The notes: generated from the sequence alone by a model not told the origin. Positions 28,277 through 36,861 are shown, counted from the first letter of the stretch. The stretch: 64,000 nucleotides of DNA from Fictibacillus nanhaiensis (GCF_019801215.1 NZ_JAHVJO010000001.1:1054001-1118000); one strand, 5' to 3'. Program-made: numbers and translations.

Positions 28277-29757
28277 ACACGCAAGTCCATTCCTTTATAA
28301 GATGTAATTGTGTCTTTTTGTCCGATCTCTTTTTGTGGTTTTTGTGTAAATGAGATGGAAGAGAGCGTGAAATGAATAACGTTTAAGCTCTTTTTTAATG
28401 AAGGGATGAATGCACCTGATAACTTTTCGATATTCGGGTAGTCACTATAAACTTTTAAAGATATTATTCTGTTTTGGATCTGCACATCTACTGCCACTTC
28501 TTTTAGACTCTTCATCTCCAGCCAAAACAGCATTCTGCAATGGTTTGGATCTAATGATTGTCCTTTTTGCTTTCTGCCTTCCCAATGAATCGTTATTTCT
28601 TTGGGATTTGTCTCCTGACCAAAAGGAATCTGTAGAACAAATTGCTGCATTCCATCGTTGTTCGGATGATTTTGAATCTGCTGACTTGTTATTTTCAGAA
28701 GAGCTTGCTCAACCTTTTGCAGGACACTTTCTGGCAGCTCAAGCAGTTGGGTACTCTGCTGCAATAAAAGCAGCTGTGATTTTAAAGTTTCTGTTTGCTT
28801 TATTTGAACTGGATCAAACAAGAGATTTCTTTCATGTAAAAGACCTGATTTATGCAGCCATTTCTGAACAGCCTGCAAAAACTCACTTGAAGCAGGATGA
28901 CGCTTAACTTCATTTAAGGAACCATCAGATTTCCCCGTTTGAAGAGTTTCAGTCCTGATTAGGTCATCCGTTGTATGCTTAAAAGCTGAGTTGTGCTTCC
29001 CGTCTTGTAAAACAAGTTTTGTATTTGAAATGGAAGTGGAAGGTTCACCTTTACTCATTTGACCATCCGCATTTACGGTTGTAGAGAGAGCTGACCTTTG
29101 CTCCAACTTACTGTTTTTTGGTTGAAAACCAAATAGGTCTTGAAGAAGGTTTACCGTTTTTGCTATTTGTTTATCCTTATGTGCTGAAGGAAGTAATGAC
29201 TCATATAATTCGACCATCTCCGCTTGTCCCGTTGTTTTAGTCAAACTGTTCGCTACGGCTTTTACGGAATCAGGATGTGCAGCTAGTTGAAGCTCCAGCA
29301 TACGATGGATAACCTCTTTTTTTATAGTAAAAGGTAACCCTGTGGTTAACTGCATAAGATCGCCAATTTGTTTTACATTTTCTTTCGTTAACGGTATTTT
29401 TTCTGACACAGCAAATTCAACGGCTTTTTTCATATGATCAGAAGAAACGACATTCAACTTTTGTAAGATCTGGTCCGTTGTAGATTTTATAGTGTCTACA
29501 TCTATTTTCTTTAAAAGAATCGTTCCCTTATTTTCTGCTACTTCAAACAAGTACCGATTGCCTTTTGTTAATGGAGCTTCAAGTTTTGCGTGGATCGTTG
29601 CGCCATTGTATAAAATGGTTGCAGATTGATCAGGAAAAATCTCAAGTATTTTTGCCATTAGCAGCTGATTTGGCTTTAAAGAGATCATTCCTTCTATCAT
29701 TTTTGGTGATATGTGTTGTGGACTGATGATGTTGTTAAATGGTAACACCTTAATCAC
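28273..29757 (-). CDS. ylqG: YlqG, large protein with FliK-like C-terminal region
   Basis: A 494-residue soluble protein of unknown function in the same place as ylqG of B. subtilis. The N-terminal part (about 20-90) looks like a small beta domain (LMAKILEIFPDQSATILYNG). The middle is Ser/Thr/Gln/Lys-rich and poorly conserved. The C-terminal 110 residues (about 370-480) have the strand-helix pattern of FliK hook-length domains: QIPFGQETNPKEITIHWEG, CRMLFWLEMKSLKEVAVDV, LKVYSDYPNIEKLSGAFIP. The FliK link is my reading of pattern and neighbourhood. The gene overlaps rnhB by 8 bp and ylqH by 4 bp. Confidence 0.78.
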   Translation of the reverse strand: MIKVLPFNNIISPQHISPKMIEGMISLKPNQLLMAKILEIFPDQSATILYNGATIHAKLEAPLTKGNRYLFEVAENKGTILLKKIDVDTIKSTTDQILQKLNVVSSDHMKKAVEFAVSEKIPLTKENVKQIGDLMQLTTGLPFTIKKEVIHRMLELQLAAHPDSVKAVANSLTKTTGQAEMVELYESLLPSAHKDKQIAKTVNLLQDLFGFQPKNSKLEQRSALSTTVNADGQMSKGEPSTSISNTKLVLQDGKHNSAFKHTTDDLIRTETLQTGKSDGSLNEVKRHPASSEFLQAVQKWLHKSGLLHERNLLFDPVQIKQTETLKSQLLLLQQSTQLLELPESVLQKVEQALLKITSQQIQNHPNNDGMQQFVLQIPFGQETNPKEITIHWEGRKQKGQSLDPNHCRMLFWLEMKSLKEVAVDVQIQNRIISLKVYSDYPNIEKLSGAFIPSLKKSLNVIHFTLSSISFTQKPQKEIGQKDTITSYKGMDLRV

Positions 29758-30535
29758 TCCCGGTAATCTGTATAAATTCTCCTACAGGATTAAATGATTT
29801 ACGATGAATATCTGTTGCGCCCCACGTTCTTAACGCTTCTAAGTGTTCTTTCGTTCCATATCCCATATTTGTACTAAATCCATAGTGAGGATATCTCTCA
29901 TCTAATTTTCTCATGTATCGATCTCTCGTCACTTTTGCTACGATCGAGGCGGCTGCAATGGAGATGCTTTTTTCATCCCCTTTTATAATCTTTCGCTGAT
30001 CGATAGGCAAAGGAACTTCCATAGCATCAATTAATAATTGATCAGGTTCAACTGCAAGCTTGGTAATTGCCTCCGTCATTGCTAGCTTTGAAGCCTGGTA
30101 AATATTAATCTTATCGATCTCAGCAGGTTGAACTAAAGTAACACTATAGCTTATGGCATCTTCTTTAATTTTATCGTACAAAGCTTCCCGTTTTTTTTCA
30201 GAAAGTTTTTTAGAGTCGTTGATCCCTGTAACTGTGTAGCCAATAGGCAAGATGACAGCTGCGGCAACAACTGGTCCAGCTAATGGTCCGCGCCCAACCT
30301 CGTCTACGCCAGCAATTAATATTTTCCCATTAGATATGCACTCATTCTCAAAAAACCGCATCGTTTCTAGTCTGTTTAATTCTGCTTCTTTTTCTAACAA
30401 CCTTTTAGTGTAAAGGTTATATAGTTTTATTGCGCCTTGTCTATCATCAAGAGCAAGCCCTTTTAACAATTGAGGTATCTTCTCCTCTTGACTGCTCTTT
30501 AATCGTTGTTCCCATTCTTTAATTGAAATTCTCAT
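29750..30535 (-). CDS. rnhB: RnhB, ribonuclease HII
   Basis: RNase HII removes ribonucleotides and RNA from RNA-DNA hybrids. The protein has 261 residues. An N-terminal extension of about 70 residues typical of Bacillus precedes the catalytic fold. Acidic residues lie in AGVDEVGRGPLAGPVVAAAV (DE), LLIDAMEVPLP (D) and ASIVAKVTRDRYM (D). The start was set at ATG 30533-30535, right after GTGGGGAAA. An upstream GTG overlaps that site. Confidence 0.95.
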   Translation of the reverse strand: MRISIKEWEQRLKSSQEEKIPQLLKGLALDDRQGAIKLYNLYTKRLLEKEAELNRLETMRFFENECISNGKILIAGVDEVGRGPLAGPVVAAAVILPIGYTVTGINDSKKLSEKKREALYDKIKEDAISYSVTLVQPAEIDKINIYQASKLAMTEAITKLAVEPDQLLIDAMEVPLPIDQRKIIKGDEKSISIAAASIVAKVTRDRYMRKLDERYPHYGFSTNMGYGTKEHLEALRTWGATDIHRKSFNPVGEFIQITGSD

Positions 30536-30587
30536 TTTCCCCACGCTCTATTATGTATTTTATATCGTCCCAATAACGAAAAGTGTA

Positions 30588-30624
30588 AAGAAAACAGGCA
30601 CATATATTTACGCACCTGTTTAAT
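30588..30624 (-). terminator. Probable terminator after rbgA
   Basis: AAACAGG/CCTGTTT stem with an AT-rich loop of 16 bases, followed on the minus strand by TTCTTT. It lies in the gap between rbgA and rnhB. The stem is short, so strength is uncertain. Confidence 0.5.
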
Positions 30625-30633
30625 TTCAAGTAT

Positions 30634-31491
30634 TTATTTGATTAATTCTGGTTGTTCATAAGAAAGTCGACCAAGTTTTTCAGAACGAAGATCCCGAAGA
30701 ACAATCTCAGCGGTTTTTTCAAGATCAATCTCTCCGCCGCTCATGATACACCCTCTTTTTTTGCCGATTTCTTCAAATAACTTCATGTTATCTTCAGGCA
30801 AAGTAGTGAGTTTATATCTTTCTTTTAAACGGTCTTGATAATGTTCGCTTAAGTACTTCACAGCAAATAAAACGACTTCTGTAAAGTCAAACAATGTCTC
30901 TTTAATAGCTCCAGTTACTGCAAGCTTTAGTCCGATTGCTTGATCTTCAAACTTTGGCCACAGAATTCCAGGTGTGTCTAGAAGTTCTAATGTTTGACCA
31001 GCTTTAATCCATTGCTGTCTTTTCGTTACGCCAGGTTTATCACCAGTAACTGCGATGTTCTTGCCTGCCATACGATTAATGATGGTTGACTTTCCTACGT
31101 TCGGGATACCGACAATCAATGCACGCACTGCACGCGTTTTCACGATTCCCTTCGCTCTCATTTTATCGAACTTTTCTTTAACAAGTTCATGAGCCAGTGG
31201 TTCTATATTTTTAATCCCTTTACCGTCTTGAGAGTTGATCGCTAATGAAGGAATTCCCTTCTCCGAAAAATAACTTTGCCATAATGACGTAACCTTCGGA
31301 TCAGCAAGATCAGCTTTGTTTAAAAGTACGATTCGGGGTTTTCCTAACAAGATTTCATCGATCATTGGGTTTCTTGAAGCTAGCGGAATCCTTGCATCCA
31401 CGAGTTCAAAAACAACATCGATCATTTTAAGTTTTTCAGTTATTTCCCGCCTTGCTTTCGCCATATGGCCTGGAAACCATTGAATTGTCAT
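30634..31491 (-). CDS. rbgA: RbgA (YlqF), circularly permuted GTPase for 50S assembly
   Basis: An essential GTPase that matures the 45S intermediate into the 50S subunit. The protein has 285 residues. The G motifs are in permuted order: NKAD (G4) near 58, then the P-loop GIPNVGKST at about 128-136, then DTPG (G3). [17 protein letters not shown] is the typical start. The C-terminal helical domain includes [18 protein letters not shown]. It follows lepB by 15 bp. Confidence 0.96.
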   Translation of the reverse strand: MTIQWFPGHMAKARREITEKLKMIDVVFELVDARIPLASRNPMIDEILLGKPRIVLLNKADLADPKVTSLWQSYFSEKGIPSLAINSQDGKGIKNIEPLAHELVKEKFDKMRAKGIVKTRAVRALIVGIPNVGKSTIINRMAGKNIAVTGDKPGVTKRQQWIKAGQTLELLDTPGILWPKFEDQAIGLKLAVTGAIKETLFDFTEVVLFAVKYLSEHYQDRLKERYKLTTLPEDNMKLFEEIGKKRGCIMSGGEIDLEKTAEIVLRDLRSEKLGRLSYEQPELIK

Positions 31492-31506
31492 TTACTTCAC
31501 CCTACT

Positions 31507-32058
31507 TTACTTTACAAATCCTATTTCTGATAACGGCCAGAAGCGGAAGGAAGCTTTTCCTAAAACATATTCATCTTCTACTGTTCCGATGTTTCTGCTG
31601 TCGCTGGAATTGCGGCGGTTATCCCCTAATACAAACAGCTCTCCTTTAGGCACTTTTTGCTCTGCAGTCACTTCAAGCAATGTAAAGTCGTACGTAAAGT
31701 TGCCGTCTTTCGTTTTTTTCTTATACGGTTCTAAGTATTCTTCTTTTACCTTTTTACCATTCACGAAAAGGGTGTCATCTTTATATTCAACTGTATCACC
31801 CGGTAAGCCAATTACTCTCTTTATGTAATCTTTTTCTTCTGATGCATGAAATACGACGATATCAAATCTCTTAGGTTCACCCATCATATAACTGAACTTA
31901 TTAACAATTAATCGATCGCCATCCTGAAGTGTAGGCATCATGGATTGTCCATCAACTACTACAGGTGCGAACAGAAAGAATCGTATAATTCCTGCTAACA
32001 ATAATGCTGCAGCTAATGCTTTAATCCATTCCCATGTTTCGTTTTTTGTTCGTACCAT
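31507..32058 (-). CDS. lepB: Type I signal peptidase (SipS/LepB family)
   Basis: This membrane-bound protease removes signal peptides from exported proteins. The 183 residues have one N-terminal membrane helix (about 11-33) and the catalytic serine in VDGQSMMPTLQDGDR (Ser39). The catalytic lysine is in DYIKRVIGLPGD (Lys80), and the C-terminal box is LFVLGDNRRNSSDSRNIG. This is the small Gram-positive form. The start follows GTGAGGATTTAGA. It lies after the rplS terminator, so it probably has its own promoter. Confidence 0.94.
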   Translation of the reverse strand: MVRTKNETWEWIKALAAALLLAGIIRFFLFAPVVVDGQSMMPTLQDGDRLIVNKFSYMMGEPKRFDIVVFHASEEKDYIKRVIGLPGDTVEYKDDTLFVNGKKVKEEYLEPYKKKTKDGNFTYDFTLLEVTAEQKVPKGELFVLGDNRRNSSDSRNIGTVEDEYVLGKASFRFWPLSEIGFVK

Positions 32059-32102
32059 TCTAAATCCTCACCGTCTCCTAGAAATTCCTTACTTATAATA
32101 TG

Positions 32103-32137
32103 GAAAAAGGAGCTTGAGTAGTCAAGCTCCTTTCGAA
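32103..32137 (-). terminator. Rho-independent terminator after rplS
   Basis: Perfect stem AAAGGAGCTTGA/TCAAGCTCCTTT with a 4-base loop, followed by TTCC on the minus strand. It lies 6 bp after the rplS stop and ends the rplS transcript. Confidence 0.85.
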
Positions 32138-32142
32138 AATTA

Positions 32143-32487
32143 TTAGCGAATTTCTTTAATACGAGCTGCTTTACCACGAAGTGCACGAAGATAGTATAGC
32201 TTCGCACGGCGAACTTTACCGCGGCGCACAACTTCAAGGTTCGCGATCTTAGGTGAATGTACAGGGAACGCACGCTCCACACCTACACCGTAAGAAATTT
32301 TACGAACAGTAAACGTTTCAGAAATCCCAGACCCACGCTTTTTGATAACAACGCCTTCAAAAAGCTGGATACGCTCACGAGTACCCTCAATTACTTTCAC
32401 GTGTACACGTACAGTGTCACCTGAACGGAATTTAGGTAAATCTGATTTCAATTGATCTTTTGCTAGATCTGCAATAAGCTGTTGCAT
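32143..32487 (-). CDS. rplS: Ribosomal protein L19
   Basis: L19 lies at the interface of the 30S and 50S subunits. The 114 residues carry the family motifs [40 protein letters not shown] and [20 protein letters not shown]. The start follows GGGAGGCAATAAACT. It is preceded by a conserved leader and a promoter, and is ended by a strong terminator. Confidence 0.97.
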   Translation of the reverse strand: MQQLIADLAKDQLKSDLPKFRSGDTVRVHVKVIEGTRERIQLFEGVVIKKRGSGISETFTVRKISYGVGVERAFPVHSPKIANLEVVRRGKVRRAKLYYLRALRGKAARIKEIR

Positions 32488-32494
32488 AGTTTAT

Positions 32495-32570
32495 TGCCTC
32501 CCTTCCCATAGATGTTCTTGCTTTACATTACTAAGCAGCGGAACACCGGATTAAACGGGCATAAGCCACA
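32495..32570 (-). promoter_or_regulatory. Probable rplS (L19) mRNA leader
   Basis: The 115-nt gap between trmD and rplS holds structured sequence on the minus strand: GTTCCGCTGCTTAG followed by AAAGCAAGAACATC, then the ribosome binding site. GAAC/GTTC and CTGCTT/AAGCA arms can pair. The look and place match the L19 leader known from Bacillus, thought to mediate ribosomal-protein feedback. I could not run a covariance model. Confidence 0.5.
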
Positions 32571-32576
32571 AACAAT

Positions 32577-32606
32577 ATCATAACATACTTAACAAATGAC
32601 TATCAA
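32577..32606 (-). promoter_or_regulatory. Candidate sigma-A promoter of rplS
   Basis: Minus strand TTGATA (32606-32601), 18-bp spacer, TATGAT (32582-32577). The -35 box overlaps the trmD stop codon. It would transcribe the leader and rplS. Confidence 0.5.
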
Positions 32607-33346
32607 GTTGTTTTATGATTATCTTTTATTTCTTGAAGCCAATCTTCTTCTTCACGAGTAAGATCGATCTTTTCAAGTAAGTCCGGTCTTCGCTCGAACG
32701 TTCTTCTCAGTGACTCTTTTCTACGCCAGATCTCTATATTTTTATGGTTTCCAGACGTTAGTACTTCAGGTACTTTCATCCCTCTAAAATCAGCAGGTCT
32801 CGTATATTGAGGGTGCTCTAGCATTCCTGTACTGAATGAATCTTGCAGATGCGATTCTTCCTTTCCTAAAACCCCAGGAAGCAGCCTCGTCACCGCATCA
32901 ATCACTACCATAGCTCCAAGCTCTCCGCCTGTTAACACATAATCGCCAATCGATATCTCATCAGTCACCAAATGTTCTCTTACCCGCTCATCATAGCCTT
33001 CATAATGCCCGCATAAAAAAATGAGATGCTTCTCTTGTGAAAGCTCTTCTGCTTTTCTTTGAGTAAAACGCTCTCCTTGAGGACAGAGCAAGATAATGCG
33101 CGGTTTATGCGAGACTTCTTTTGACAGCGTTTCTACAGCGTCAAACAGCGGCTGAGGCGTTAAAACCATACCTGCCCCGCCACCATAAGGATAATCATCT
33201 ACATTTCGATGCTTGTTCGTCGAAAACTCGCGAAAATCCAGCACCTGAAACCTAACAGCACTTTTTTCTTGAGCCTTCTTTAGGATGGATTGACCAAAAA
33301 CACCTGAAAACATGTCTGGAAACAGGCTTAACACATCTATTTTCAT
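32603..33346 (-). CDS. trmD: TrmD, tRNA m1G37 methyltransferase
   Basis: TrmD methylates G37 next to the anticodon with S-adenosylmethionine, which prevents frameshifting. The protein has 247 residues. The start is [20 protein letters not shown]. The trefoil-knot SAM site is [20 protein letters not shown], and [19 protein letters not shown] is also diagnostic. The start codon shares one base with the rimM stop (TAATG). Confidence 0.97.
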   Translation of the reverse strand: MKIDVLSLFPDMFSGVFGQSILKKAQEKSAVRFQVLDFREFSTNKHRNVDDYPYGGGAGMVLTPQPLFDAVETLSKEVSHKPRIILLCPQGERFTQRKAEELSQEKHLIFLCGHYEGYDERVREHLVTDEISIGDYVLTGGELGAMVVIDAVTRLLPGVLGKEESHLQDSFSTGMLEHPQYTRPADFRGMKVPEVLTSGNHKNIEIWRRKESLRRTFERRPDLLEKIDLTREEEDWLQEIKDNHKTT

Positions 33347-33861
33347 TAGAACAATCCTTCTAACGGTTCGATGATAACTTTTTTATTATCAATATCTACT
33401 GTCTTTACAACTGAAGGAATGTAAGGGATCAATATGTCTGATCCGAATCCTTTTCGTTTAACCACCCATACATCATTTGCACCAGGTGACAGGATCTCTT
33501 TGATTTTTCCTAATTCTTCACCTTCTAGAGTAAATACAGAACAACCTATGATGTCGTGGTAAAAAAATTCACCCTCATCTAGTGTAACAGATTGTTCTTT
33601 TGGCACTTTTAATAAATACCCTTTAAATGGCTCAACATCATTTATATTTCCGTGGTCTTTAAAGGTTAAGAGATCAAACTGTTTATGTTTTCGGTGTGTT
33701 TCAATGGTTACAGGTACAAGTTCGTTTGGACCTTTTTCTACATATAAAGTATTTCCAATTTTATATCGTTCCTCTGGAAAATCAGTTCTAGAAATTACAC
33801 GAACTTCTCCTCTAATTCCATGTGTGTTTACGATTTTGCCAACGTTCAGCCATTTATCCAT
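33346..33861 (-). CDS. rimM: RimM, 16S rRNA processing / 30S maturation factor
   Basis: RimM binds S19 and helps mature the 30S head. The 171 residues include the N-terminal RimM domain ([20 protein letters not shown]) and a C-terminal PRC barrel ([20 protein letters not shown] and [20 protein letters not shown]). It overlaps trmD by one base and is separated from khpA by 413 bp, so it probably has its own promoter. Confidence 0.95.
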   Translation of the reverse strand: MDKWLNVGKIVNTHGIRGEVRVISRTDFPEERYKIGNTLYVEKGPNELVPVTIETHRKHKQFDLLTFKDHGNINDVEPFKGYLLKVPKEQSVTLDEGEFFYHDIIGCSVFTLEGEELGKIKEILSPGANDVWVVKRKGFGSDILIPYIPSVVKTVDIDNKKVIIEPLEGLF

Positions 33862-33910
33862 TGTTAAACCCTTCTCTCGTACAATAATTTCTATTTGTTC
33901 TCTGTTCTAA

Positions 33911-33919
33911 ATTTTAGCA
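33911..33919 (-). promoter_or_regulatory. Candidate extended -10 promoter of rimM-trmD
   Basis: Minus strand TGCTAAAAT is an extended -10 element about 50 bp before the rimM start. No good -35 box stands at the right distance, so the call is tentative. Confidence 0.35.
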
Positions 33920-34152
33920 TAAAACACGTTATGTATACTTCGTTCTTAATAAAAGTAAAGCCAGTTTTCTAAAAGATTGTTGCTAATCGTCATGTATAAG
34001 TCTTCGTAGACAGTTGAGTGGAGTACAAGGTGCGATACTATGGCTAGGATAGGATAAGCGTGCCTACTACATGAGAATACATCAAAGGCATGCGCCGAGT
34101 AATCATGGTTCGGTGGATCTGCTGCAGACGCAGGAACACTCTTTCTCTAAAC

Positions 34153-34238
34153 AAGGCTCACCTCACGTCTCGCGGAAATCGAGCATGCTGAAACAGAAAA
34201 CAACTCTTCTCAAAAACAACTACGTTTACGAAAAACAG
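34153..34238 (+). repeat. Interspersed repeat, copy A (about 85 bp)
   Basis: The stretch shares about three quarters of its bases, with one gap, with 52776-52860. Shared blocks include CGCGGAAA, GAGCAT, GAAAACAACT and CAAAAACA. Both copies have the same orientation and both sit directly next to a minus-strand terminator. Confidence 0.65.
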
Positions 34239-34243
34239 GAAAA

Positions 34244-34277
34244 GAAAAAAAGGAAGAGGTATCCCTCATCCTTTTTA
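34244..34277 (-). terminator. Rho-independent terminator after khpA
   Basis: AAGGATGAGG and CCTCTTCCTT form a 10-bp stem with one mismatch around a 4-base loop, then seven T on the minus strand. It begins within the khpA stop codon and ends ylxM-ffh-rpsP-khpA. Confidence 0.8.
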
Positions 34278-34505
34278 AACGATTTCGATTGAAATCCTTT
34301 TATTTTGATTGGTTCCCGCTGCATTAACAACAGTACGAATCGCTTTTGCCACTCGTCCTTGTTTACCGATCACTTTCCCCATATCGGTTTGATGAACGGT
34401 TAACTGATAGACAAGACGATGGCCGTCTTTGACTTCTTTGACGCTAACTTCCTCTGGGTGATCAACTAGAGCCTTCACAATCGCTTCGATCAACTCTGTC
34501 ATCAT
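34275..34505 (-). CDS. khpA: KhpA (YlqC), KH-domain RNA-binding protein
   Basis: A 76-residue single KH domain with the GxxG loop in MGKVIGKQGRVAKAIRTVV. KhpA of other Firmicutes acts with KhpB/Jag as an RNA chaperone affecting division and cell envelope. It follows rpsP by 19 bp, as in B. subtilis, and ends in its own terminator. Confidence 0.93.
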   Translation of the reverse strand: MMTELIEAIVKALVDHPEEVSVKEVKDGHRLVYQLTVHQTDMGKVIGKQGRVAKAIRTVVNAAGTNQNKRISIEIV

Positions 34506-34524
34506 AGTTCCCCTTTAGTCAAAA

Positions 34525-34797
34525 TTATTTTTGGTTCTTTGCGTTATGGAATTTCTCCATAAGTCCAGCTTTTGAGAATAGGTTACGAACTGTGTCAGAT
34601 GGCTTTGCACCATTTGTCATCCACTCAAGAGCTTTCTCTTCATTGATCTTAACTTCAGCTGGGTTAGCAACTGGGTTGTAAGTTCCGATCTCTTCAATGA
34701 AACGTCCATCACGAGGAGAACGAGAATCTGCTACTACTACACGATAAAAAGGAGCTTTCTTAGCACCCATGCGTTTTAAACGAATTTTTACTGCCAT
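34525..34797 (-). CDS. rpsP: Ribosomal protein S16
   Basis: S16 of the 30S subunit, 90 residues: [20 protein letters not shown], then [19 protein letters not shown]. The start was set at ATG 34795-34797 with GGAGGTGCAAG ahead of it. A longer frame reading back to 34905 runs into ffh and is rejected. Order ffh-rpsP-khpA is conserved. Confidence 0.97.
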   Translation of the reverse strand: MAVKIRLKRMGAKKAPFYRVVVADSRSPRDGRFIEEIGTYNPVANPAEVKINEEKALEWMTNGAKPSDTVRNLFSKAGLMEKFHNAKNQK

Positions 34798-34879
34798 TAT
34801 AACTTGCACCTCCGAAAATAGTTCACACAAAATAATATAATAGTATAAATTGACAGGTTTGTAAACCTGAAAATTCAGT

Positions 34880-36226
34880 TTACATAAAAGGGAATTTAAA
34901 TCCACCTTTTTTCTTTTTGCCGCTCATCATACCGGACATTTGTTTCATCATCTTTTTCATGTCCTCGAACTGTTTGATCAGGCGGTTAATTTCTTGCACC
35001 GGTCGTCCGCTGCCTTTAGCAATACGTCGTTTCCGGCTGGCATTAATAATTTCAGGCTGTTCTCTTTCATGAAGAGTCATTGAACGAATGATAGCTTCAA
35101 CGTGATTGATCTGCTTTTCGTCAATCTGAACGTTTTTCAAGCCCTTCATCTTGTTTGAACCTGGAAGCATGCCAAGTACTTCATCTAATGGTCCAAGATT
35201 TCGAACCTGCCCCATCTGATCAAGAAAATCATCAAATGTAAACGACATATCACGCATTTTCTTTTGAAGATCACGCGCTTTTTCTTCATCTACTGAGGAC
35301 TGTGCCTTTTCGATAAGAGTCAGCATGTCACCCATTCCTAAGATTCTAGAAGCCATTCGGTCCGGATGGAACGGCTCTAACGCATCCATCTTTTCACCAA
35401 GACCAACAAATTTTATTGGAAGTCCTGTAACAGCTTTGATCGATAGGGCTGCACCACCGCGTGTATCACCATCAAGCTTGGTTAATACAACACCTGTAAT
35501 TCCTAATGCATCATTAAAGCTTTGGGCAACATTGACCGCATCTTGACCTGTCATCGCATCTACAACAAGGAAAATCTCGTCAGGTTTAGCAACTTCTTTA
35601 ACCTGTTTCAACTCGTCCATCAACGTTTCATCAATATGCAAACGTCCCGCTGTGTCAATAATGACATAATCATGATGGTCTTCCTTTGCCTTTACAATAG
35701 CTGATTCAGCAATTATAACGGGGCTAACTTTGTCTCCCATTTGAAAAACCGGAAGATCAAGCTGTTTTCCAACCGTTTCTAATTGCTTAATCGCCGCAGG
35801 TCGATAAATATCAGCTGCAGCAAGAAGCGGTTTGCGGTTTTGTTTTTTTCGTAAATGGTTCGCAAGCTTTCCAGTAGTAGTCGTTTTACCTGCACCTTGA
35901 AGACCTACCATCATAATGACGGTTGGCGGCCGGTTAGAAACAGCAATCTTGCTCTGTTCTCCACCCATAAGTGACGTAAGTTCTTCGTTAACTACTTTTA
36001 CAACTTGCTGTCCAGGTGTCAGGCTTTTGAAAACTTCCTGACCAACTGCACGTTCAGATACCCTTTTCACAAAATCCTTAACCACTTTAAAGTTAACGTC
36101 CGCCTCAAGAAGAGCAAGGCGTACTTCCCTCATCATTTCCTTTACATCCGTTTCATTTACTTTCCCTTTTCCACGAATCTTTTGTAAAGTGCTCTGAAGA
36201 CGGTCGGCTAAACCTTCAAATGCCAT
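34880..36226 (-). CDS. ffh: Ffh, signal recognition particle protein (SRP54)
   Basis: Ffh binds signal sequences and the scRNA, and docks with FtsY. The 448 residues have an N domain, then a G domain with [15 protein letters not shown] near 107-121, [22 protein letters not shown] and [12 protein letters not shown]. The M domain follows, with the RNA-binding [20 protein letters not shown] and a Met-rich tail. It starts 15 bp after ylxM. Confidence 0.97.
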   Translation of the reverse strand: MAFEGLADRLQSTLQKIRGKGKVNETDVKEMMREVRLALLEADVNFKVVKDFVKRVSERAVGQEVFKSLTPGQQVVKVVNEELTSLMGGEQSKIAVSNRPPTVIMMVGLQGAGKTTTTGKLANHLRKKQNRKPLLAAADIYRPAAIKQLETVGKQLDLPVFQMGDKVSPVIIAESAIVKAKEDHHDYVIIDTAGRLHIDETLMDELKQVKEVAKPDEIFLVVDAMTGQDAVNVAQSFNDALGITGVVLTKLDGDTRGGAALSIKAVTGLPIKFVGLGEKMDALEPFHPDRMASRILGMGDMLTLIEKAQSSVDEEKARDLQKKMRDMSFTFDDFLDQMGQVRNLGPLDEVLGMLPGSNKMKGLKNVQIDEKQINHVEAIIRSMTLHEREQPEIINASRKRRIAKGSGRPVQEINRLIKQFEDMKKMMKQMSGMMSGKKKKGGFKFPFM

Positions 36227-36241
36227 CTCACTGAACGCCTC

Positions 36242-36565
36242 CTATTCCATATTTTCAAGGCGATCGATAATTGCAATTACGTTATCAGGTTCAGATTTCA
36301 GAAGCTCTCTTAAAGATGACAGCAACTGGTCACGTTCCTGAAACTTTGCAAAAAGCCCTAACTTATCTTCGTATTCTTCCAGCATCGCCTCTGTCCGTTT
36401 AATATTATCATAAACAGCTTGGCGGCTGACATTATATTGTTCAGCAATTTCACCTAGAGAATAATCGTCCAAATAATACAAACCCATATAGTTCTTTTGT
36501 TTAGGGGTCAACAGTGATTGGTAAAAATCAAAGAGATAATTTATTCTCATCGTTTTATCGAGCAT
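36242..36565 (-). CDS. ylxM: YlxM, helix-turn-helix partner of SRP
   Basis: A 107-residue sigma-70 region 4-like helix-turn-helix protein: [20 protein letters not shown] followed by [19 protein letters not shown]. YlxM stimulates SRP GTPase activity in streptococci. It is the first gene of ylxM-ffh-rpsP-khpA and has an excellent sigma-A promoter in front. Confidence 0.93.
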   Translation of the reverse strand: MLDKTMRINYLFDFYQSLLTPKQKNYMGLYYLDDYSLGEIAEQYNVSRQAVYDNIKRTEAMLEEYEDKLGLFAKFQERDQLLSSLRELLKSEPDNVIAIIDRLENME

Positions 36566-36606
36566 ACTTTCACAACCCTTGTTAAGTGAAATGCCTTTAC
36601 ATGAAT

Positions 36607-36635
36607 ACTATACAAGGATGAAAATTAGATGTCAA
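36607..36635 (-). promoter_or_regulatory. Sigma-A promoter of ylxM-ffh-rpsP-khpA
   Basis: Minus strand TTGACA (36635-36630), exactly 17 bp, TATAGT (36612-36607), about 40 bp before the ylxM start. The -35 is perfect and the -10 has one mismatch; this is among the best promoters in the window. Confidence 0.85.
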
Positions 36636-36710
36636 GTTTTTTTCTTAACAGAATGAATACCCAACACATGCTCTGGTGCTCAACTCTAGGAGAGATTGAG
36701 TACATGAATT

Positions 36711-36820
36711 TCCTGTAAATGTCAATTTATGTGATTGCCTCCTGTTTTTATTTGATTGAGTCCATTTTTTATATGATTATTGTGCATTTTTAAATGATGG
36801 ATGACTCTTTTTATGTGAAG
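36711..36820. repeat. Five direct repeats with an exact 21-bp period
   Basis: On the plus strand the core TTTTATNTGATTG recurs five times. The TGA of each unit lies at 36732, 36753, 36774, 36795 and 36816, exactly 21 bp apart. The parts between cores vary. It lies between the ftsY terminator and the ylxM promoter. Read on the minus strand it stays open in one frame with a seven-residue HIK-type period, but no start site supports translation. Confidence 0.75.
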
Positions 36821-36831
36821 TTCGCCATTCC

Positions 36832-36861
36832 AAAAAAAAGAAGCAGATTTACTCTGCTTCT
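36832..36861 (-). terminator. Terminator overlapping the ftsY stop codon
   Basis: GAAGCAGA/TCTGCTTC is a perfect 8-bp stem around GTAAA, followed on the minus strand by eight T. The last codons and stop of ftsY form the upstream arm and loop. Confidence 0.85.

Larger units (their letters stand above)
33862..34274. other. 413-bp gap between rimM and khpA
   Basis: No gene was recognised here. It contains a candidate rimM promoter near the left end, unexplained sequence at 33960-34150, a diverged interspersed repeat (34153-34238) and the khpA terminator. In B. subtilis this place is filled by ylqD, which is absent. A short plus-strand open frame (34071-34292) has no ribosome binding site or family likeness. 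Confidence 0.7.

Noticed and set aside
28410-28907. 165-residue open frame on the plus strand opposite ylqG
   Set aside because: It lies fully antisense to ylqG, has no ribosome binding site or promoter, and its translation resembles no family. It is likely open by chance because ylqG is rich in Lys, Gln and Leu codons.
34071-34292. 73-residue plus-strand open frame in the rimM-khpA gap
   Set aside because: No ribosome binding site, low-complexity Lys-rich end formed by the khpA terminator, and part of it is the interspersed repeat.
36711-36820. CRISPR array reading of the 21-bp-spaced repeats
   Set aside because: Unit and spacer together are only 21 bp, the units are degenerate, and there are no cas genes.
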